9,564 nt of DNA from Candidatus Zixiibacteriota bacterium (GTDB lineage Bacteria; Zixibacteria; MSB-5A5; JAUVRN01): the NCBI GenBank assembly GCA_030597645.1, contig JAUVRN010000042.1, positions 1 through 9,564 on the forward strand, written 5' to 3'. Shown one piece after another: positions 5,243 through 9,564 of the stretch. Within the stretch, counting starts at the first letter, position 1, and each line of letters opens with the position of its first letter. The position numbers were made by a program, and so were the translations under genes. The notes under the pieces were generated by a model, which did no database searches, was not told the DNA's origin, and saw nothing but the letters and a program-made list of their open reading frames with translations.

Positions 5243-6523
5243 ATGACCACCGGGGACTATACACGATCGCTCGAAACTGAGAATGCGCGCCTCAAGCAGG
5301 CCGTGGAAGAGCCCTCGGTCCTCAACGAAATCGTCTCCGCGGTAGGCGGCAATCGCACTGTCGATCGCATCAACAGACTCATCCTGCAGATCTGCATCCG
5401 CCACTTCGGCGTGGAGCAGGGCGTGGTTCATCTGCTCGATCCGACCGATCCGGAGGAGATGCTGAGAACGGGCGTCCGCGTCCGCAAGATGGGCTCCGAT
5501 TCGGATGCCGGACGCTATCGCCTCGGACTGACTCTGACAGGCTGGATGCTCAAGCATCAACGGCCACTCGTCTCAGACGACGTGCAGGCCGACTCTCGGT
5601 TCAGCGGAACCACGATCGAGATTCCGAACGTGCGGTCCGTGCTCGCCGTGCCCTTACGGGTACAGGACCGCATGCTGGGCATACTCTCCCTGTTCAACAA
5701 GCTGGATGGATCCCCCTGGAGCGAAAACGACCAGCGGCTCCTGGGGATCATCGGCGTGCAATCGGCCCAGGTCATCGAAAATGCCCGCCTGCACGAAATG
5801 GACGAGGATCTGCGGGCGGCTCGTTCCATCCAGCAGGGCCTGCTGCCCAAGCGGGTGCCCAACATCAGGGGGCTGGATACATTCGGCGCCGCACGTCCTG
5901 CACTGGAAGTCGGTGGCGATTACTATGATTGGATCGAACTGTCCGACGGCAGGCTGGGATGTGTGGTAGCCGACGTGTCGGGCAAAGGTATGCCGGCCGC
6001 TCTGCTGATGGCGCAGCTACAGGCGGCATTCCGCGCCCAGGTCCAGAGCGAGTGCTCGCCCGGGCGGGTCCTGTCCGGGGTCAACGAGCTCTTCGGGCGA
6101 ACGCTCGATCCCGATCGGTTCGTGACCCTCTTCTACGCCGTGATCGATCCCAAGGCCAGGCGCCGCACGTACGCCAGCGCCGGGCACAATCCACCCCTGC
6201 TGTGGCGGTTCGGGGGCCGGGCCGACTGGCTCGAGGAGGGCTACATGCCCCTCGGTCCGGTGTCCCGCAAGACGTACGAGCCGTACAGCGTGACCTTCAA
6301 TCCCGGTGACGTCCTGGTGGTTTACACCGACGGCATCACCGAGGCTGCGTCCGAATCCGGTGCGCACTGGGACCGCGACCACCTGGCCGAGTGCGTGGCC
6401 TCCGAAGCCCACGAGTCCGCTGCTGCCGTGGGTGAACACATTCTTCAGTGCGTCGACCAGCACACGCACGCCCACAAGCAGAGCGACGACATCACCCTGG
6501 CGGTGGTGAGCTTCAAAGACTGA
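5243..6523 (+). CDS. GAF-PP2C (SpoIIE/RsbU-type) serine phosphatase
   Basis: The protein has 426 residues from ATG 5243, with GGAG a few bases upstream. After a short coiled start (ETENARLKQAVEE) comes a GAF domain, about 25-180. A helical linker (ENARLHEMDEDLRAARSIQQGLLP, split near 190) leads to a PPM/SpoIIE phosphatase domain, about 205-424. Metal-binding and catalytic motifs all look intact: VGGDYYDW with Asp226, VADVSGKGMPAALLM with Asp244, ASAGHNPPLL (311-320), YTDGITEA with Asp363, and SDDITLAVV (414-422). Family members dephosphorylate anti-anti-sigma (STAS) proteins in partner-switching cascades, or other phosphoserine targets. No STAS protein, HATPase_c kinase or sigma factor gene is nearby, so the substrate is unknown. 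Its GAF domain resembles that of the preceding activator (shared pattern PLRCDDL/PLVSDDV, then AVLAVPI/SVLAVPL). The two probably form one signalling unit sensing related cues. Confidence 0.93.
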   Translation: MTTGDYTRSLETENARLKQAVEEPSVLNEIVSAVGGNRTVDRINRLILQICIRHFGVEQGVVHLLDPTDPEEMLRTGVRVRKMGSDSDAGRYRLGLTLTGWMLKHQRPLVSDDVQADSRFSGTTIEIPNVRSVLAVPLRVQDRMLGILSLFNKLDGSPWSENDQRLLGIIGVQSAQVIENARLHEMDEDLRAARSIQQGLLPKRVPNIRGLDTFGAARPALEVGGDYYDWIELSDGRLGCVVADVSGKGMPAALLMAQLQAAFRAQVQSECSPGRVLSGVNELFGRTLDPDRFVTLFYAVIDPKARRRTYASAGHNPPLLWRFGGRADWLEEGYMPLGPVSRKTYEPYSVTFNPGDVLVVYTDGITEAASESGAHWDRDHLAECVASEAHESAAAVGEHILQCVDQHTHAHKQSDDITLAVVSFKD

Positions 6524-6559
6524 TCCACGCAATATCCGCCGGAATATCGCTCGTGACAT

Positions 6560-6604
6560 CTGACCGGCAGGTACCGGCGCGGGGTGCCGATGAGCCCCGG
6601 TCAG
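6560..6604 (+). terminator. Long hairpin after the phosphatase gene, possible terminator
   Basis: CTGACCGG (6560-6567) pairs perfectly with CCGGTCAG (6597-6604). Inside, GGTACC (6570-6575) pairs with GGTGCC (6583-6588) with one G-U. The stem begins 37 nt after the phosphatase stop. No T run follows, so termination would need Rho or another mechanism; an RNA-stabilising or attenuator role is equally possible. The stretch between it and the Rrf2 promoter region shows nothing else I can name. Confidence 0.35.
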
Positions 6605-6666
6605 AAACTCCCAGCAGCTATCCCATCAAAGCTGACGTTTTGGTCGGCCGAACACCGAATCGTGGA

Positions 6667-6700
6667 TTGCCTGTAACTAATTGTGGCATAATGTATTATG
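6667..6700 (+). promoter_or_regulatory. Promoter region and palindromic operator of the Rrf2 operon
   Basis: A 14-bp perfect palindrome, CATAAT-GT-ATTATG (6687-6700), stands out as AT-rich in GC-rich DNA. It overlaps the plausible -10 hexamers TAATGT (6689-6694, 16 bp after TTGCCT at 6667-6672) and TATTAT (6694-6699). An operator over a -10 element, 70 bp ahead of an Rrf2 regulator gene, is the usual arrangement for negative autoregulation in this family. The exact promoter hexamers are uncertain. Confidence 0.5.
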
Positions 6701-6769
6701 TGGAAACGACCATCCGCCTGTGAAAAAAAGATATTGCCATGAGTTTATCTTTTAATCGAGTATTCACTT

Positions 6770-7204
6770 GTGCTGTCCCGAACCGCCGAATACGCGCTGC
6801 GAGCCCTCGCCACCCTGGCCGCACTTCCACCGGATACGCGGTTGCAGGTGCAGAGCATCTCCCAGCAAAGCGGCGTACCCAGAAATTACCTGGGTCAGAT
6901 CTTCAGTCAGCTCGGCAGGGCCGGCATCGTCTCGGGTGATCGGGGACCCGGTGGCGGATTCAGCCTGGCCCGGCCCGCGTCATCCATTTCCGCATACGAC
7001 ATTGTGGCGGTGTTCGATGAACTACGCGAACACCAGCCGTGTTTTCTCGGCGGGCGATCGTGTGGCGATCCCGACGAGTGCCCTGCACATGAACGCTGGA
7101 CACACGTCCTGAATACATACGAAGAGTTTCTCAAGAGTACCACGCTCGCCGCGCTGGGCGGGCGTGACAGCAGCCATACGCCACCGGTGTTCGACACCGA
7201 GTAG
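6770..7204 (+). CDS. Rrf2-family Fe-S or redox-sensing transcriptional regulator
   Basis: The protein has 144 residues from GTG 6770. The ribosome site is weak, but the resulting N-terminus MLSRTAEYALRALATLA matches the canonical family start, and an ATG at 6739 lies in another frame. A winged helix-turn-helix covers about 10-70: recognition region VQSISQQSGVPRNYLGQIFSQL (split near 38) and wing RGPGGGF (58-64). Cysteines at 91, 98 and 104 (C-x6-C-x5-C), followed by HERW, match the cluster-binding loop of IscR/NsrR-like members. Such proteins bind a [2Fe-2S] or [4Fe-4S] cluster and respond to iron-sulfur status, oxygen or nitric oxide. It is 30 bp from the oxidoreductase gene in what looks like one operon, and probably represses its own promoter through the palindrome at 6687-6700. 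Which signal it senses cannot be read from the sequence. Confidence 0.93.
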   Translation: MLSRTAEYALRALATLAALPPDTRLQVQSISQQSGVPRNYLGQIFSQLGRAGIVSGDRGPGGGFSLARPASSISAYDIVAVFDELREHQPCFLGGRSCGDPDECPAHERWTHVLNTYEEFLKSTTLAALGGRDSSHTPPVFDTE

Positions 7205-7234
7205 CGCTCGCAACATAGACCAGAGAGGGTCTGA

Positions 7235-9079
7235 ATGTCTGCATCGGGTTATCCGGTGGTTGTGCCTGACGATCGATACTGGCAGCAAAACATCAACTGC
7301 CAGCACGCGTGTCCGGTCGGTACGGACGCGCGCGGATACGTTCGCGCCATCGCCCGGGGCGAGTACGATCAGGCGTACCTCATCGCCCGCGGGCCCAATC
7401 CACTCGCCTCCATATGCGGCCGCATCTGTGCGGCACCCTGCGAAGCGAGTTGCCGCCGCGGCGAGATCGACAAGCCGATCGCGATTCGCGCGCTCAAACG
7501 CTACGCCCAGGAGTCATTCGCGCAGGCACACGCCGATGAGGGTGCGCTGCAGCTGTTGGCCGACATACGTAACGCCGCCGAAAACCGCCAAAACCTGCTC
7601 CCCGACGAACTGACCGCGTACGGCGAAGATGTCAAGCGTCACGGTACGGCTGTAGCCGTCATCGGCTCCGGACCCGCAGGCCTGGCCTGTGCGCACGACC
7701 TGGCCCTGCTCGGATTTGCGCCCACGGTGTTCGAGATGGAGCCGGTCAAAGGCGGGATGCTCGCCGTGGGCATCCCGGACTACCGGCTGCCGCGTGACAT
7801 TCTACAGGAGGAGATCGCGGTCATCGAAGCACTGGGCGTGGAGATCCGCACCGGCATCCAGGTGGGGCGGGACATCTCACTGACGGAGCTGCACTCGCAA
7901 TTTGCCGCCGTCGTGGTCGCGGGGGGGGCCAAGCGCTCCCGCAGCGTGGGCATCCCGGGCGAAGATCATCCGGATGTGCTGGGCGGCGTCGAGTTTCTTC
8001 GCGCCATGAGCCTGGGCGAAGCATCGCGCCTCGGTGAGACCGTGGTCGTCATCGGCGGTGGTTCGGTGGCGTACGACGTGGGCCGTTCCGCGCTTCGCCA
8101 CGAACCACTCGATGTGTCGCAGCAGGCGCGCCTGGCCGGCGGGACCCGACAGGTGTACCTCTGTTGCCTCGAAGCGCTCGACGAAATGCCCGCAGACGTG
8201 CGGGAGATCGTGGAGGGTGCAGAGGAAGGTGTCGTCCGCGTCAACTCGGTCGGTCCCGATCGGGTCTTGATCGAAGACGGGAAGATCCGCGGCGTGCGCT
8301 TCAAGAAGTGCCTGCGCGTGTTCAACGAGGAAGGCCGTTTCGCACCTGCCTTTGATGACGACGACACGCTTGATGTTGCATGCGACACGGTCATCATGTC
8401 CATCGGCCAGCAGATTGACCTCTCCTTCATCGATCCCGACCGGGACGGTGTCACGCTCAACGAACGCGGCTTTGTGGACACGCAGCCCGACGGCACGACG
8501 GCCTGGCCGTGGCTCTTCTTTGCAGGCGATTGCGCCTATGGGACGCGCCTCGCCATCGACGCGGTGGCACACGGCAAGCGGGTGGCACGCACTATCGCCG
8601 ACCGGCTGTGCGGTATCCGCTTCGAGCCCAAACTCGAGATCGATCACACGGAGATCGAGGACTACGCCCGGGAGGCGTCGTTCGAAGAGATCGAGCGCCG
8701 TGAGTTACCCCTGCGCCTTCCGGACGAGCGCGTCGGACCGGGGCGTCCCGAGGTAGAGCTGGGCCTGGTCGAAGCGCAGGCGAGTATCGAGGCGAGCCGC
8801 TGCCTCGGTTGCGGCGTGGATACGATCTTCAACGGCGACGCCTGCGTGTTGTGTGGCGGGTGCGTAGACGTCTGTCCCGAATTGTGCCTCAAGATCGTTC
8901 CGATTCAGGAACTGGCCGTTCAGAACAATTTCGACCCGGCTGCATTCGGCTATTCAGACACGGACTCGGCCATCATCAAAGACGAGACCGCGTGCATTCG
9001 CTGCGCGTGCTGTGCCGACCGCTGTCCGGTGGGTGCCGTAACCATGGAACGCGTGACTTTTTGTGAGGTGGGAAGCTGA
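7235..9079 (+). CDS. GltD-like FAD/NAD(P) oxidoreductase fused to 2[4Fe-4S] ferredoxin
   Basis: The protein has 614 residues from ATG 7235 (GAGGG ribosome site). A GltD/NfnB-type N-terminal Fe-S helical domain (about 15-95) has Cys22, 26, 61, 65, 69 and 73 in CQHAC and CGRICAAPCEASC. It lacks the first CxxC pair of classical GltD. The FAD fold has GSGPAG (144-149) and GGMLAVGIPDYRLP (173-186). The NAD(P) fold has GGGSVAYD (274-281), and the closing FAD motif is FFAGDCAYG (428-436). A RCLGC pair (Cys523, 526) precedes a bacterial ferredoxin domain with C-x2-C-x2-C-x3-CP at 537-547 and 587-597, enough for two [4Fe-4S] clusters. No membrane segment is seen. Relatives pass electrons between NAD(P)H and ferredoxin-like partners. 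True glutamate synthase is unlikely: no large subunit is present and the Rieske gene follows after 2 bp. It is probably the soluble electron module of a Rieske/cytochrome b complex. Confidence 0.9.
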   Translation: MSASGYPVVVPDDRYWQQNINCQHACPVGTDARGYVRAIARGEYDQAYLIARGPNPLASICGRICAAPCEASCRRGEIDKPIAIRALKRYAQESFAQAHADEGALQLLADIRNAAENRQNLLPDELTAYGEDVKRHGTAVAVIGSGPAGLACAHDLALLGFAPTVFEMEPVKGGMLAVGIPDYRLPRDILQEEIAVIEALGVEIRTGIQVGRDISLTELHSQFAAVVVAGGAKRSRSVGIPGEDHPDVLGGVEFLRAMSLGEASRLGETVVVIGGGSVAYDVGRSALRHEPLDVSQQARLAGGTRQVYLCCLEALDEMPADVREIVEGAEEGVVRVNSVGPDRVLIEDGKIRGVRFKKCLRVFNEEGRFAPAFDDDDTLDVACDTVIMSIGQQIDLSFIDPDRDGVTLNERGFVDTQPDGTTAWPWLFFAGDCAYGTRLAIDAVAHGKRVARTIADRLCGIRFEPKLEIDHTEIEDYAREASFEEIERRELPLRLPDERVGPGRPEVELGLVEAQASIEASRCLGCGVDTIFNGDACVLCGGCVDVCPELCLKIVPIQELAVQNNFDPAAFGYSDTDSAIIKDETACIRCACCADRCPVGAVTMERVTFCEVGS

Positions 9080-9081
9080 TT

Positions 9082-9543
9082 ATGGAAGACAAACGTCAGA
9101 GTCGGCGCGACTTCTTCTCCAAGTACGCACCGGCGGCCTTTGTCGGGGCGCTCGGCATCTGGGGCGGCTCGCTGCTCCGCTTTACGCTGCCGACGCTCCT
9201 GCCGCAGGCCACGCAGCGCATCAAGCTCGGTATGCCCGACGACTATCCGCCGGGGCCCGTCAAGAACGTCGATGACGAACGCGTCATGGTCTTCTCGGAT
9301 GCGGAGGGCATCTACGCCATCTCCACCACCTGCACCCATCTGGGCTGTGTCGTGACCTGGACCGGGCGTGGCTTCACCTGTCCCTGCCACGGATCCAGGT
9401 TCGACATGAAAGGCGACATCGAGGCCGGACCGGCGCCCAGCGCCCTGGTGTGGTACCGGATCACCCGTCTGCCGTCGGGCCAGCTTGCCGTCGACATGGA
9501 CGACTCGGTGAAGCCCGGCACCAAGGAGCCGCTCTATGCCTGA
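9082..9543 (+). CDS. Rieske [2Fe-2S] subunit of a bc-type quinol complex
   Basis: The protein has 153 residues from ATG 9082, with GAGGTGGGAAG just upstream, 2 bp after the oxidoreductase stop. The N-terminus SRRDFF (7-12) is a Tat twin-arginine motif. One hydrophobic segment (about 17-42) serves as uncleaved membrane anchor, as is usual for bc1/b6f Rieske proteins. The cluster domain has CTHLGC (84-89) and CPCHGS (100-105). Ligands are Cys84, His86, Cys102 and His103, with Cys89-Cys100 as the structural disulfide. After CHGS comes RFD, so Phe107 replaces the Tyr that raises cluster potential in ubiquinol bc1 proteins; GPAPSAL (116-122) follows as expected. The protein takes electrons from quinol at the cytochrome b Qo site, on the periplasmic face. 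The next gene overlaps its stop codon, indicating translational coupling. Confidence 0.95.
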   Translation: MEDKRQSRRDFFSKYAPAAFVGALGIWGGSLLRFTLPTLLPQATQRIKLGMPDDYPPGPVKNVDDERVMVFSDAEGIYAISTTCTHLGCVVTWTGRGFTCPCHGSRFDMKGDIEAGPAPSALVWYRITRLPSGQLAVDMDDSVKPGTKEPLYA

Positions 9544-9564
9544 ACCCGCGGTCGAGGAGCAGAC
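9536..9564 (+). CDS. Start of next operon gene, probably cytochrome b (partial)
   Basis: ATG at 9536 overlaps the end of the Rieske gene by 8 bp, and GGAG (9525-9528) lies seven bases upstream. The frame stays open to the window edge, giving MPEPAVEEQ. Nine residues carry no family signal. In bc-type operons cytochrome b normally follows the Rieske gene, and an acidic soluble N-terminus before the first helix is common. That identity is inferred from position only. Confidence 0.6.

Noticed and set aside
6739..6939. ATG at 6739 as start of the Rrf2 gene
   Set aside because: It is in a different frame; the Rrf2 frame opens at GTG 6770 with the canonical N-terminus.
7877..8647. 256-codon open frame on the minus strand
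   Set aside because: It lies wholly antisense to the oxidoreductase gene, has no recognisable motif, and reflects codon bias in GC-rich DNA.
7235..9079. Glutamate synthase small subunit (gltD) as the straightforward name
   Set aside because: No gltB-like partner is adjacent. The C-terminal ferredoxin fusion and coupling to a Rieske gene point to a different role.
1..9564. Insertion sequences, CRISPR arrays, tRNA or rRNA genes
   Set aside because: I searched by eye for transposase motifs, regularly spaced repeats and tRNA-like cloverleaves and found none.

Overview
The window reads as chromosomal DNA from a GC-rich, Gram-negative (diderm) bacterium. Outer-membrane-type beta-barrel precursors and a lipoprotein precursor lie on the left. 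A bc-type Rieske operon begins on the right. The PorV/FadL-like and YjbH-like flavour of the barrel proteins, plus GTG starts with strong GGAGG ribosome sites, would suit the FCB superphylum or a neighbouring candidate phylum. No marker here fixes the taxonomy, so this is a guess. I found no tRNA, rRNA, CRISPR array, transposase or phage gene.

Left part (1-3281, minus strand), read in the direction of transcription: an HU-family nucleoid protein (2982-3281); a structured stretch ending in a clear intrinsic terminator (2844-2971); a 274-residue predicted outer-membrane barrel (1890-2714); a 448-residue PorV/FadL-like outer-membrane protein (333-1679); and the first 75 codons of a probable lipoprotein running off the left edge (1-226). 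A 40-nt hairpin lies between the two barrel genes.

Middle (3282-6523): a divergent intergenic region separates HU from a plus-strand signalling pair. It carries a 17-nt imperfect inverted repeat flanking the likely HU promoter, and a GACC-rich tandem-repeat tract. The pair is a GAF-AAA+-Fis sigma-54 enhancer-binding protein (3558-5162) followed by a GAF-PP2C (SpoIIE/RsbU-type) phosphatase (5243-6523). A sequence with the -24 GG / -12 GC spacing of a sigma-54 promoter lies between them, so the first protein may activate the second gene.

Right part (6524-9564, plus strand): a compact redox operon. A 14-bp palindrome sits in front of an Rrf2-family regulator with three Fe-S-type cysteines (6770-7204). 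Next come a GltD-like FAD/NAD(P) oxidoreductase fused to a two-cluster ferredoxin domain (7235-9079) and a Tat-signal Rieske protein (9082-9543). A gene overlapping the Rieske stop codon begins at 9536 and by position is probably cytochrome b. The arrangement suggests a Rieske/cytochrome b quinol complex wired to a soluble NAD(P)H or ferredoxin module under Fe-S or redox control. This is the most interesting system in the window.
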